A DNA stretch of 64,000 bases, from the NCBI RefSeq assembly GCF_022171985.1, contig NZ_JAJVHF010000001.1, forward strand, positions 930,001 through 994,000. Direction: 5' to 3'. Below, piece after piece: positions 35,665-44,482 of the stretch (the stretch's first letter is position 1; every line of letters begins with the position of its first letter). The notes under the pieces were generated by a model. It was not told where the DNA came from. It ran no database searches and saw only the letters and a program-made list of their open reading frames with translations. Made by a program: the position numbers and the translations under genes. Source of the stretch: Huaxiibacter chinensis (lineage in GTDB: Bacteria > Pseudomonadota > Gammaproteobacteria > Enterobacterales > Enterobacteriaceae).

Positions 35665-37059
35665 CTACATGCCTTTTTTGCGAGAAAGCCTAAACGCCAC
35701 AAACAGGAAGGCAACCCATACCGGCAGCAGCATTGCTGAAAGTCGCATGCCGTCCAGCGTACACATCAGCACCAGGATCATCCCCAGGAAGGCGATACAG
35801 AGATAGTTTCCCACCGGATAGAGCAGCGCCTTAAACTGAGTCTCGCGCCCTTTTCGACGCATCGCTGCGCGAAATTTCAGGTGCGCCAGGCAGATCATGA
35901 CCCAGTTCAGCAGCAGCGTGGCAACCACCAGCGCCATCAGCAGGCCAAAGGCCTCTTTGGGCAGCAGATAGTTAATCAGCACCACCAGAGAGGTGATCCC
36001 GCCTGAGAGCAGCAGCGAATTTACCGGCACGCCGCGATGGCTGATGCGGGTTAAAAATTTCGGTGCATTGCCCTGAACAGAGAGGCCAAACAGCATGCGG
36101 CTGTTTGAATAGACGCCGCTGTTGTAGACCGACAAGGACGCCACCAGAATCACAAAGTTAAGCGCCGAGGCCACCAGATTGCTGTTCATATCATGGAAAA
36201 TCATCACGAACGGGCTACTGTCGGATTTGACCTCCACCCAGGGGTAAAGCGCCAGCAAGACCACCAGCGAACCGATATAAAACAGCAGGATCCGGTACAC
36301 CACCTGGTTAACGGCTTTCGGGATGCTTTTATGTGGATCGCGCGCTTCTGCGGCAGTGATCCCTATCAGCTCCAGCCCGCCAAAGGAGAACATGATCACC
36401 GCCAGTGACAGAATCAGCCCCTTCCATCCTGTCGCCAGGAAGCCGCCGTGTTTCCACAAATTATCGATACTGGCGCGTTCTCCGCCGTGCCCCGAAAACA
36501 GCAGCCACAGCCCAAAGCCGATCATGCCAATAATCGCCAGCACTTTGATCAGGGCAAACCAGAATTCGGTTTCGCCATACAGGCGCACGTTCACCAGGTT
36601 AACCGCGTTAATGATGATAAAGAAGGCAGCGGCCCAGATCCACGTAGGGACGTCGGGGAGCCAGTACTGCATGTAGATGCCCGCCGCAGTCAGCTCAGCC
36701 ATGCCCACCAGCACAAACATCACCCAGTAGTTCCAGCCGGAGAGGAAGCCTGCAAAAGGGCCCCAGTATTTATAGGCAAAGTGCGCGAACGAGCCTGAGA
36801 CCGGCTCTTCGACAACCATTTCGCCAAGCTGGCGCATGATTAAAAAGGCGATGACCCCGGCGATGCCGTAACCCAGCAGAACCGCCGGGCCAGCCATCTG
36901 AATGGCGGGGCCGATACCCAGGAAAAGCCCCGTACCGATAGCGCCGCCAAGGGCAATTAATTGAATATGTCGATTTTGCAAACCACGTTGCAGCGTCGGA
37001 ATCTGTTCCGACGAAGCTTCAGAAACACCGGTGCCTGAAGCGGATGACGCGTCTTTCAC
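35665..37059 (-). CDS. pheP: Phenylalanine permease PheP
   Basis: 464 residues, very close to E. coli PheP (458): 'IALGGAIGTGLFLGIGPAI' near residue 36, 'MRQLGEMVVEEPVSGSFAHF', 'SFGGLELIGITAAEARDP' near 230. An APC-superfamily, twelve-helix proton symporter for phenylalanine. A GTG at 37059 is taken as start ('VKDASS', with GGGGAAAG upstream), matching the E. coli 'MKNAS'. The ATG at 37119 would add 20 residues outside the family. Its E. coli neighbour ybdG lies 6 kb away here, split by the sugar cluster and toxin-antitoxin module. Confidence 0.94.
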   Translation of the reverse strand: MKDASSASGTGVSEASSEQIPTLQRGLQNRHIQLIALGGAIGTGLFLGIGPAIQMAGPAVLLGYGIAGVIAFLIMRQLGEMVVEEPVSGSFAHFAYKYWGPFAGFLSGWNYWVMFVLVGMAELTAAGIYMQYWLPDVPTWIWAAAFFIIINAVNLVNVRLYGETEFWFALIKVLAIIGMIGFGLWLLFSGHGGERASIDNLWKHGGFLATGWKGLILSLAVIMFSFGGLELIGITAAEARDPHKSIPKAVNQVVYRILLFYIGSLVVLLALYPWVEVKSDSSPFVMIFHDMNSNLVASALNFVILVASLSVYNSGVYSNSRMLFGLSVQGNAPKFLTRISHRGVPVNSLLLSGGITSLVVLINYLLPKEAFGLLMALVVATLLLNWVMICLAHLKFRAAMRRKGRETQFKALLYPVGNYLCIAFLGMILVLMCTLDGMRLSAMLLPVWVAFLFVAFRLSRKKGM

Positions 37060-37171
37060 GCCTTTCCCCTGTCTATTTATTGAGGGGCACCTTTTAACAC
37101 TTCGGGTCAGCGGGAGCAAGTTTCAGGTCAGTTGAAGGCAAGGGGGCATCCCTGCCCCGGATACTAAGAAA

Positions 37172-39358
37172 TCAGAACGCGTAGCTGGCCGACACTTTGA
37201 ACGTGCGCGGCTCGCCCTGGAAGAGATAGGTTCCAGAGTCTTCAGTGCCCGCCCAGTAGTTTTCGTTGGTCACGTTTTCGATACCCGCGCGAAGCGTCAT
37301 CTGATTCTGATCATGGTTGACCGCAAAGCGGTAGCGCACGCCCAGATCCAGCGTGGTGTAGCTGTCCAGCTTTTTGGTATTCGCCAGATTGGCATACTGC
37401 GAACCGGAGTGGTTTACGCGGGCGGTAGCCGTCAGCCCGTCGATTGGCTTGATGTCGTACTCAGCGCCTAACACGGCGTAGAAATTCGGCACACCAATCA
37501 CATCGTTGCCCTGGTAAAGACCATTATTGGTTTTGGTCATTTCCGCCTGCAGCCAGGTTGCGCTGGCGTTAAGCCGCATCCCCAGCATCGGCTCGCCAAA
37601 CAGGTTCAGCTCCACGCCACGGTTACGCTGCTCGGCGTCGAGTCCGTAGTGTTTGGTCACGCTGTCGAGGATTGCAGAAGGCATTTTGATTTCGAATAAC
37701 GCCAGCGAGCCGCCCACACGGCCAAAATCAGCCTTCACCCCAACTTCGTTTTGCTTCGAGTGAACGATACCGGTGCTTTGCCCGTAGTTCGTCGCCGTAT
37801 TGGGTGCGGTTTTGCCCGGCTGTAGCGCTTCGGTATGATTGGCGTACAGTGAAATTTCTTGCCACGGCTTGTATACCACGCCGTAGGTTGGCATCCAGCG
37901 ACTGCCGTCGAAGCTGTCTCCTTCATTTTCCGCGCCGGTGATTTTGTCGTAACCGCGAATCACCACTTTTTGATGACGGGCGCCGACGGTAAACAGCAGT
38001 GAATCGTCCAGTACGCCGAGCGTGTCGCTCAATAGCCAGCCCTGGGTGCGGGTGCGCCCGCTGGTGAGAGGATCGCTATAGTTGCCGCCCTTACCATTTG
38101 AGTTGGTGCTGTCAGGCGCATCCACGCCGGTATTGTGATAGATATTGCTGATTGGGTTATCTGCCGCGGCCGACATCTTCCAGGCAATTTTTTCGTTTTT
38201 GCTCATCGCCGAATAGCCGACATTCACTTTATGGGAAACGAAGCCGGTGTCGAAGTTACCGCGAATGCCTGCCATACCGCTGACAGAATCGCTGATACGG
38301 TTAGTATCCAGACGCGTGGCGGTGTTTTTACCGCTCTTATCGACAAGTTTCGCCCCGCTGTAAAGCCCTTCTTCGTGTGCGTGCTGCGCGCCCAGGCCGG
38401 TGTAGGCAGTCCAGTTGTCGGTAATGTCATACTCGCTGCGCCACATCCCAAACTCATTTTCGATATTGCTGTAGGCCCATTTTTGCGAGTAGTTACGATC
38501 ATTTTTGGGAGGCTCGGGGACAAAATCCACCCCGGAGATATTCACGCCGGTTTCGCTGCCGTGGAAACTTTTCTTCTGATAGCCCATATCCACGGAGGTG
38601 CGGAACTTATCGCCTTTATAGTCAAGTCCGGTTGAGAGAAGCGTGGTGCGGCGGCGGTCGTTATCCACGGGCGCCTCGCCTTCGCGATGTACCAGGTTAA
38701 CGCGAGCGCCAAACTGGTCGCTGTCACCAAAACGACGCCCCGCATCCAGGGTCGTGCCAATCTGAGAGTTTGAAGTGTAATCGACGCCGACTTTCGCCTG
38801 CGGGAGGTCTCCGGCATGTTTGGGTTCCAGGTTGATCATCCCACCCACGGCAGAAGTCGCGGCGCCGTTCATCAGGGCGTTAGCCCCTTTAAAAATCTCG
38901 ATACGCTCAACCATCTGGGCGTCGACAACCTGGCGCGGTAAGACACCCGACAAGCCGCCAAAAGTCATATCGTCGCCGTCGAATTTCAGGCCGCGAATAC
39001 GGTAGCTTTCCGCGTTATTGCCAAAGCCCTGAACCGATTGCACGCCCGCATCATTTGCCACCACATCCCCAATCGTATGGGCCTGTTGATCCTCTACCAG
39101 CTTTGAGGTGTAGCTAATAATATTAAAGGGCACGTCCATCGCGCTCTGTTGGCCCAGCATGCCCATGCGTCCGCCGTTGGCGACCTGACCGTCCAGGAAG
39201 GCCGGAACAAGCCGATCGCCGCCAGGTTTAAACGCATCAGCCGGTGCCGTTTGCACGACAATGGTCTCTTCTTTGGGAGCTTCCGCCGCCTGAGCGGCAT
39301 GCATAACCGTGCCGATAGCTATCGCCAGCAGCGTTTTATTCATTCTGGTGTTTTTCAT
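37172..39358 (-). CDS. TonB-dependent siderophore receptor
   Basis: About 728 residues. The signal peptide ends 'HAAQA', followed by a TonB box-like 'EETIVVQ' at the mature N-terminus. The plug contains 'DVPFNIISYTSKLVEDQQ' and 'YRIRGLKFDGDD', then a 22-strand barrel ending in 'FKVSASYAF' with the C-terminal Phe of outer-membrane proteins. It resembles ferrichrome/catecholate-type receptors, but the ligand cannot be named. It lies 52 bp behind a YncE-like lipoprotein gene, and the pair shares a Fur-like site. The start is not certain: ATG at 39358 or 39343. Confidence 0.9.
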   Translation of the reverse strand: MKNTRMNKTLLAIAIGTVMHAAQAAEAPKEETIVVQTAPADAFKPGGDRLVPAFLDGQVANGGRMGMLGQQSAMDVPFNIISYTSKLVEDQQAHTIGDVVANDAGVQSVQGFGNNAESYRIRGLKFDGDDMTFGGLSGVLPRQVVDAQMVERIEIFKGANALMNGAATSAVGGMINLEPKHAGDLPQAKVGVDYTSNSQIGTTLDAGRRFGDSDQFGARVNLVHREGEAPVDNDRRRTTLLSTGLDYKGDKFRTSVDMGYQKKSFHGSETGVNISGVDFVPEPPKNDRNYSQKWAYSNIENEFGMWRSEYDITDNWTAYTGLGAQHAHEEGLYSGAKLVDKSGKNTATRLDTNRISDSVSGMAGIRGNFDTGFVSHKVNVGYSAMSKNEKIAWKMSAAADNPISNIYHNTGVDAPDSTNSNGKGGNYSDPLTSGRTRTQGWLLSDTLGVLDDSLLFTVGARHQKVVIRGYDKITGAENEGDSFDGSRWMPTYGVVYKPWQEISLYANHTEALQPGKTAPNTATNYGQSTGIVHSKQNEVGVKADFGRVGGSLALFEIKMPSAILDSVTKHYGLDAEQRNRGVELNLFGEPMLGMRLNASATWLQAEMTKTNNGLYQGNDVIGVPNFYAVLGAEYDIKPIDGLTATARVNHSGSQYANLANTKKLDSYTTLDLGVRYRFAVNHDQNQMTLRAGIENVTNENYWAGTEDSGTYLFQGEPRTFKVSASYAF

Positions 39359-39410
39359 AATTAACTCGTTCATCACGCGCAAAATGGCCCGTTACCGGGC
39401 CGGGTCATTT

Positions 39411-40490
39411 TTATTTGAGAGAAATTCTGACAACGCTGTCCGGCCCGTTCGTGGAGTGGTCTTTATTAAAGGCCTGTTTCACGGTGACGTAGAGCGTCTG
39501 ACCATCATCCGACAGCAGCAGACTGTTGGGGTTAGGCGGGAGATCCCAACGTTGCTTAACCGCCCAGGTGGTCGCATCCAGACTCAGCAGTTTTCCGCTT
39601 TCACGCTGGGTGATATAGAGTTCATGGCGTTTGGGGTTGAATTTCACCGCCAGAGAATCACCTACGTCGAGTTGCTTAATAATTTCGCCCGTGCGGATGT
39701 CGAGGACCAGCGTAGTTTTGGCTTTGGAGTTGTCCGTCACGAACAAACGGCCCGTGGCGCTGTCTTCGGCCATATTCAGCAGCAGTGCTGGTTTATCGCC
39801 CAGAGGCTTCCAGCGTTTTTCGATACGGTTGGTGCGTGGATTAACGATCAGGATCTCCCCGCCGCCGTTGGCTACATAGATGCGCCCGGTCTGCTCAGAC
39901 CACATTAGCCCGGTCACCCACTGACCCGCATTCTTAATGGTTTTTTTCAACTTCAGCGTTTGGGCATCTACCACCCAGATGACCGCAGGATCCGCGACTC
40001 CGCCGATATACAGTAACCCATCATGGAGCAAGACCTGACGCGCGCCGTAGGGATAACCCTCTTTGTTGCGCTCGGTGAACAGCAGACGATGTTTGACTTT
40101 ACCGTCTGCGGTATTAAGGGCAGTGATGCCGCCGTCCAGGGAGTTCGTCGCATAGAGGGTGCTGCCATCAGGGGAGATTGCCAGCGCAAAGTTTTTCAAA
40201 TCGGTATGGCTTCGGCCAAGGGTTTTCAGGGTGGTCGGATCGAGTTTATAGATAACCCCGCCCTGCACATCTTTGAACCCTTCCGCGCTGGCGACATAAA
40301 GCGCATCACCTTTCGGGCTTAACACCATTTCATAAAGCCCATCCGCCAGATCGCGCTTCACCACGCCCGTTTCCGCCGGCGCGGCAACCTTTTGGGCAGA
40401 TTCAGGTGCAACGGGAGTCGCGTTTTGAGCCGCACAGCCCGAAAGAGAGGCAGCGACCAGCAGTGCCAGCGCGGACAATTTTTTTGTCAT
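39411..40490 (-). CDS. YncE-like beta-propeller lipoprotein
   Basis: 359 residues. The signal peptide ends in a lipobox 'AASLSGC', so the protein is lipid-anchored. Six to seven repeats of a propeller follow, for example 'SPKGDALYVASAEG', 'SPDGSTLYATNSLDGG', 'SATGRLFVTDNSKA', 'SDDGQTLYVTVK'. E. coli YncE is an iron-regulated periplasmic propeller beside a TonB receptor gene (yncD), and the pairing is the same here. The ATG at 40490 is chosen because AAAGG is 8 bases upstream of it and abuts the other ATG at 40499. Confidence 0.85.
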   Translation of the reverse strand: MTKKLSALALLVAASLSGCAAQNATPVAPESAQKVAAPAETGVVKRDLADGLYEMVLSPKGDALYVASAEGFKDVQGGVIYKLDPTTLKTLGRSHTDLKNFALAISPDGSTLYATNSLDGGITALNTADGKVKHRLLFTERNKEGYPYGARQVLLHDGLLYIGGVADPAVIWVVDAQTLKLKKTIKNAGQWVTGLMWSEQTGRIYVANGGGEILIVNPRTNRIEKRWKPLGDKPALLLNMAEDSATGRLFVTDNSKAKTTLVLDIRTGEIIKQLDVGDSLAVKFNPKRHELYITQRESGKLLSLDATTWAVKQRWDLPPNPNSLLLSDDGQTLYVTVKQAFNKDHSTNGPDSVVRISLK

Positions 40491-40673
40491 CAGGAACATC
40501 CTTTACCGTTTTAAAGAGAAGTCAGGCGGGGTCTGCGTCGCATGCGTTTGTGCGATATGTTTTGTCGACAGGCGGTGAGGCCAGTGCAGAATCCACCGTA
40601 AACACTCAGGGTTCCGTGTGAGAACTGCGCTCACTTTATGCGGGAGATGTCCCTCTGCGCCCACAAACACCAA

Positions 40674-40702
40674 AGAGAATGAGAACTATACGCATTATCT
40701 TT
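40674..40702 (-). promoter_or_regulatory. Fur-box-like site before the YncE/receptor operon
   Basis: Read on the minus strand, GATAATGCGTATAGTTCTC followed by ATTCTC matches the 19-bp Fur consensus at about 13 positions, including the whole first GATAATG. It lies about 190 bp before the yncE-like start. The remainder of 40491-41021 shows no gene. Confidence 0.5.
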
Positions 40703-41021
40703 CTGTAATCAAGCGTAAACCGTAGCGGGATAGAGCGTCATTGTGCGAATGGTGAGTGAGGTACAACTTTGTGCTCTTTTAAAAATAAAATGCAGAATGA
40801 GATTGGACTTAAGAGACTTTAACGCTGTACGCCTTTGATATGATGCAAAAGTAAGACTGATTATCAAGGCTTGCAGTTCGGTGCATTCAGATACCAGTTG
40901 CCTCGCACAGACGCACAAAAGTCACTGTGCGTACCTACAAAACTCTAAAAAGTCAGAATTATCAAGGGTCCGATAGCTTCCCCAAAGTGGTAAAATCCCT
41001 TAGTAACAATAAGGAGTTGAT

Positions 41022-41705
41022 GTGAAGACTATTTTTTTAATGCTAGCACTATCGCCTTTTCTGGCGCAGGCCGAGTCAATATATAAAACTGATGAAAGTC
41101 CCATGAGTTTTTATGGAATTACTAATCAAATCAATAAAATGCGCCTTTCGCAAGCGTCTCATGAAAGTTATCTTTTCTTTGGGGACTCAATTATACAGGC
41201 GCTGAAACAGGATAAGCTGCATGTCGAGTACGTCAACCTGGGTATTGCGGGAGACACCGTTCATGGCGTTTTCAAACGTATAAAAGAAACACCAATTGAA
41301 AAGTACAACGGCGTGTTGGTATCAGTGGGTGCGAACAATTTCATGCAGGGCGAGTCAGGTGAGGCGCTTGGAGGGGAGATTGCAGCCGTGATCGAATATG
41401 CTGCGCCGCGCGCGAAGCAACTCTTTGTTATGGAAACGTTTGTACCAAATCGGGTCAAGTACCCCTTTGTCGCGGCTGATTTTCCTTCCGCCAATGCCAG
41501 AATCCATACGACATGCTCCCAGTTCAAAAACTGTCATGTCATACCTTTACCTAAGAATATGATAAATAAGGATGGCATAAAGTTAAAATATACTCATTCC
41601 GATGGGGTGCATCCAAACGCTTTAGGTTTTACCTTGTGGAAAAGGGAGATCAACAAAAAAATGGCCGTCTTCCCTTACGATCTTTACTACCGGGTACGTT
41701 ATTGA
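41022..41705 (+). CDS. Secreted SGNH/GDSL-type hydrolase
   Basis: 227 residues. The signal peptide ends about 'SPFLAQA'. SGNH blocks are visible: 'FFGDSII' with nucleophile Ser56, Gly in 'VNLGIAGDT' (near 74), 'GANN' (103-106) and 'SDGVHPNALG' with the Asp-His pair near residues 194-197. Such enzymes are esterases or acetyl-transferring hydrolases for polysaccharides or lipids. Start: GTG at 41022 with AAGGAG 7 bases upstream. AT-rich; first gene of the island in the argU slot. It may work with the acyltransferase downstream. Confidence 0.75.
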   Translation: MKTIFLMLALSPFLAQAESIYKTDESPMSFYGITNQINKMRLSQASHESYLFFGDSIIQALKQDKLHVEYVNLGIAGDTVHGVFKRIKETPIEKYNGVLVSVGANNFMQGESGEALGGEIAAVIEYAAPRAKQLFVMETFVPNRVKYPFVAADFPSANARIHTTCSQFKNCHVIPLPKNMINKDGIKLKYTHSDGVHPNALGFTLWKREINKKMAVFPYDLYYRVRY

Positions 41706-41768
41706 CTTAATCAAGAATTTTCATCCCGAAATTCACTGTGAAAAACTGTTCGGAAAATAAGCAATTTT

Positions 41769-41804
41769 TAAAGTGACATTCGAGGCGGCAAAGGAGTCAC
41801 TTTA
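41769..41804. repeat. 9-bp inverted repeat between SGNH and acyltransferase genes
   Basis: TAAAGTGAC-(18 bp)-GTCACTTTA, perfect arms. It lies 63 bp after the SGNH stop. It could be a weak terminator or regulator site; no U-tract follows. Confidence 0.5.
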
Positions 41805-41895
41805 CACCTCACGGTTATCACCCTCGGTGCTACATCCTGCGTCGCCCCTGCCAAATCGACACCCTTCGACCGACTATTGTTCTGACTGCTTGATC

Positions 41896-41912
41896 AACAG
41901 CATCATGCTGTT
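41896..41912 (+). promoter_or_regulatory. 17-bp palindrome before the acyltransferase gene
   Basis: AACAGCAT-C-ATGCTGTT, a perfect dyad 43 bp upstream of the acyltransferase start, in promoter position. No regulator is identifiable nearby. Confidence 0.5.
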
Positions 41913-41955
41913 ATGATTGGAGGATACTTAAAATTAATTTCACTGGTTGATTTAT

Positions 41956-43020
41956 ATGCAGGAAAGATTCCACAGCATCCAGTACTTGAGGGGTATTGCC
42001 GCACTAATGGTAGTGTTCACCCACCTCAAGGAGAATTTGAATGGTGCATTTGGCATAACTGATATTGGTTCCAAATTATTTTCGCACGGAATATTCGGTG
42101 TTGATTTATTCTTTATAATAAGTGGATTTATAATTCATCAGTCAACACTTAAAAAAGAACATAGCAAACCTTTAACCTTTATTATTAGGAGGATATTCCG
42201 AATTTACCCGGTATTTATATTTTGCGTTTTCACTTTTATTGCTATAGCTCCTGGTATACCACAACCTGTTGATTTAGCCAAAGGATTAATGTTTATTCCT
42301 TTAAACTTTGATTCTGCAGCCCCCTTTTATGGATATAACTTTCTTTATCCAGCATGGACACTTACATACGAACTTCTTTTTTATTCTATTTTTGTGCTAG
42401 CAATCAGTATTTGCCATGAAAAAAGAGGTTTGATTGCTTCACTGATAATACTCACATGCGTAATTTTCCTTCAGCTTATTTCTAATAATACTGTTAGTTT
42501 TGAACTACCCCTGACGTTAGCTTTCACTCAAGGTCTGTTTAAACTGTTAGCATCACCTATGCTTATAGAATTCATCTATGGGATTATTATTTCGGCTGTG
42601 ATAAGCAGAGTAAACTTTAAACGCTCAACCTATATATCGTTATCAATTCTATCGTTTATCATTTTTATTTCCCTCTTCGAATGTGGAGTATCAAATTTTC
42701 ACGGCCCATCCAGCTATGGGTTTGCTGCCATCGCAGTTACGATAGCTGGATTAACTCTGGAAAGGTCAGGCGTTCTGCCAAAAATTGGAATACTTGATAG
42801 GCTTGGAGATATTTCCTACTCCCTTTACTTGTCTCATATAATTATTTTCTTTGCGATAAAGTACTATATCACCACTCCATTTAATATTAATACCGAAGGG
42901 AGTTTAACCTACTTCCTTTTAGCAACGGGTGTAGCGCTTATCATCTCGAATCTCATATTTCGATACATTGAAATTACCTTCATCCGACTTGGTAAATCAG
43001 TCACAAGGCGTGTCGGATAA
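41956..43020 (+). CDS. Acyltransferase-3 (OafA/YrhL-type) membrane protein
   Basis: 354 residues with about ten membrane helices. The family start 'IQYLRGIAALMVVFTHLK' carries the conserved His (His23), 'GVDLFFIISGFII' follows (about 48-60) and an Arg-rich loop 'IIRRIFRIYP' lies near 80. Such proteins move acetyl or other acyl groups across the inner membrane to sugars of O-antigen, capsule or periplasmic glucans. No SGNH domain is fused at the C-terminus, but a separate SGNH gene lies upstream. The ATG at 41956 is preferred over a TTG at 41947; the ribosome site is weak. GC content is much lower than in the neighbours, so it was probably acquired. Confidence 0.82.
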   Translation: MQERFHSIQYLRGIAALMVVFTHLKENLNGAFGITDIGSKLFSHGIFGVDLFFIISGFIIHQSTLKKEHSKPLTFIIRRIFRIYPVFIFCVFTFIAIAPGIPQPVDLAKGLMFIPLNFDSAAPFYGYNFLYPAWTLTYELLFYSIFVLAISICHEKRGLIASLIILTCVIFLQLISNNTVSFELPLTLAFTQGLFKLLASPMLIEFIYGIIISAVISRVNFKRSTYISLSILSFIIFISLFECGVSNFHGPSSYGFAAIAVTIAGLTLERSGVLPKIGILDRLGDISYSLYLSHIIIFFAIKYYITTPFNINTEGSLTYFLLATGVALIISNLIFRYIEITFIRLGKSVTRRVG

Positions 43021-43025
43021 TTAAG

Positions 43026-43046
43026 AGGTGGCGCTTTGCGCCACCT
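43026..43046 (+). terminator. Hairpin after the acyltransferase gene
   Basis: AGGTGGCG-CTTTG-CGCCACCT, an 8-bp perfect stem 6 bp after the stop codon. There is no long T-run, so the strength is uncertain. Confidence 0.55.
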
Positions 43047-43252
43047 AAACCAGGTAAGCTTCACATTTAATTTTTCATACTTCCAATCACGACCCTTTTT
43101 TGCGCCACGTTGCAATTAACAGATATTTTCACTAAAGCCTGAGGGCAGAAAGTCAGCCAAGAGATTACGTCCCCAGTTCGAGCTTTATCGGAAGTTCTGA
43201 TCAATGTCATCAGACATGAAAAATTAATATCCTGGAAAAGCAATATAAAAGC

Positions 43253-43402
43253 ATGCCATTTTACCTTGCTGAATCCGAAGCAACGTCAGAACATGCGAAG
43301 CTAACTGACTCGATTTTAGAGGTAATGTACAAGCTATATCCTAATCGGAAAAAATCAGACGATGAGAAGGAGGCGCAAGTAGCTGAATGGTACGCCCTGT
43401 AG
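43253..43402 (+). CDS. Small ORF running into the tRNA-Arg 3' end (remnant?)
   Basis: A 49-codon frame beginning 'MPFYLAESEATSEHAKL' and ending 'EAQVAEWYAL', whose last codons and stop lie within the 3' end of the tRNA-Arg gene on the other strand. Codon content is protein-like and the frame stays open some codons upstream of the ATG. No ribosome site is seen. It could be the tail of an element that once integrated at this tRNA. Confidence 0.3.
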   Translation: MPFYLAESEATSEHAKLTDSILEVMYKLYPNRKKSDDEKEAQVAEWYAL

Positions 43403-43464
43403 GATTCGAACCTACGACCTACGGCTTAGAAGGCCGTTGCTCTATCCAACTGAGCTAAGGGCGC
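43388..43464 (-). tRNA. argU: tRNA-Arg(TCT)
   Basis: On the minus strand the gene begins GCGCCCTTAGCTCAGTTGG, has anticodon TCT in 'CCTTCTAAG', a T-loop 'GGTTCGAATCC' and ends in CCA. 77 nt, matching E. coli argU in position (beside fimZ/fimY) and sequence. The acceptor stem starts with a G-U pair (3' strand AGGGCGT), where the E. coli gene has G-C. It reads the rare codon AGA. In E. coli the 3' end of this gene is the DLP12 attachment site. Confidence 0.95.
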
Positions 43465-43503
43465 ACGGAGAAGAGTGCGATACAACGTGGTGAAACGCGT
43501 GGA

Positions 43504-43531
43504 ATTATACGGTCAATGGCAAGTGAGTCAA
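43504..43531 (-). promoter_or_regulatory. Promoter of the tRNA-Arg gene
   Basis: On the minus strand TTGACT, 16 bp, then TATAAT: a near-consensus sigma-70 promoter with its -10 about 40 bp before the tRNA 5' end. The rest of 43532-43752 shows no other gene. Confidence 0.8.
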
Positions 43532-43752
43532 TGCCTTTTGGCGTGTTTGCCTGTCTTCTCTCCGCCTGGGTCTGGAGGCCGCTGAGATATGCCCATTTTT
43601 TCGCCATTTCGCCTTATTTTCCGTCGCATCAGCCCTATACGAAAAAGCCTGGCAGACATTAAGTAACGCCCTGTATTTTCCCCTCGTCATCGCCTTCACA
43701 ATGAAGAACGGTATCCCGGCGCCCAGGAGGCCGGTAATGACAGGATTGTGGT

Positions 43753-44457
43753 GTGAGCGCGTTGAACCCTTGTTTGCTTTCAGATCCGCTGGAATGGCGG
43801 CGTGTGGCGCGTGACGTCGTTGGTTTAAAACTGGAACCCATCGTCGCGCTGCCCACCTCCCGCATCGTCGGTCTGGAGGTCCTCAGCGTGCTCGCCACCC
43901 CCGATCAAAGTGAACGCTATTTTCACCAGCAGTCAGCTGAAGAGTCGCTGGCATTACTGCAGGCCCAGCTTGCCACGTTAAAAAATCGTCTTCCGGACGC
44001 CAATCTTTTTATCAATCTGCCGATAACCTTATTAACAGAGACGGAATTATTTCGCCGGGTGTTACCGTTGCTCAGCCCTGGCATCAATATCGAGATTGTC
44101 GATCCGGACACCTTTTTTTCTTTGCCCGCTGCGTCGTATCACCGTGTCGTTCAACGCCTGCACTTGCTTGACCGGCGTCACTGTCGCATCTGGCTTGATG
44201 ATATTGATGAAACGCAAATTCAGCGATTCTTACGCAGCCGTTTAACCTTAAGCGGGATCAAAATCGATAAGATAGCATTCTGGCGACTAAGGGCGACTCC
44301 GGCATTAAAAGAACTGGTGAGCCTTTGCGCACACGTTGCCGAAAATGTGCTTATCGAAGGCATTGAATCAAACCGGGATCGTGAGTGCGCGCTGAAAGCA
44401 GGAGCGGGATTCGGTCAGGGATATTACTGGCCATCCGTTGGCTGGCCGCGAGAGTAA
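43753..44457 (+). CDS. EAL-domain protein of the fim regulatory region
   Basis: 234 residues forming one EAL domain. The signature is 'GLEVLSVL' (EVL in place of EAL), but metal and catalytic residues appear kept: Asn in 'LFINLP', Glu in 'NIEIVD', the Asp pair in 'IWLDDID', Lys in 'GIKIDKI', Glu in 'LIEGIE' and Gln in 'GFGQGYY'. It may therefore still hydrolyse cyclic di-GMP or act as a binding protein. Salmonella carries an EAL gene (STM0551) beside fimY that dampens fimbriation. GTG start at 43753; no clear ribosome site. It lies 25 bp ahead of fimY. Confidence 0.78.
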   Translation: MSALNPCLLSDPLEWRRVARDVVGLKLEPIVALPTSRIVGLEVLSVLATPDQSERYFHQQSAEESLALLQAQLATLKNRLPDANLFINLPITLLTETELFRRVLPLLSPGINIEIVDPDTFFSLPAASYHRVVQRLHLLDRRHCRIWLDDIDETQIQRFLRSRLTLSGIKIDKIAFWRLRATPALKELVSLCAHVAENVLIEGIESNRDRECALKAGAGFGQGYYWPSVGWPRE

Positions 44458-44482
44458 AGGACAGCCGCCTGAGAGGGACGTT

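Noticed and set aside
41022..43402. Complete prophage or integrative element at the tRNA-Arg gene
   Set aside because: No integrase, no phage structural genes and no second att copy visible; only an AT-rich two-gene island and a possible scar.
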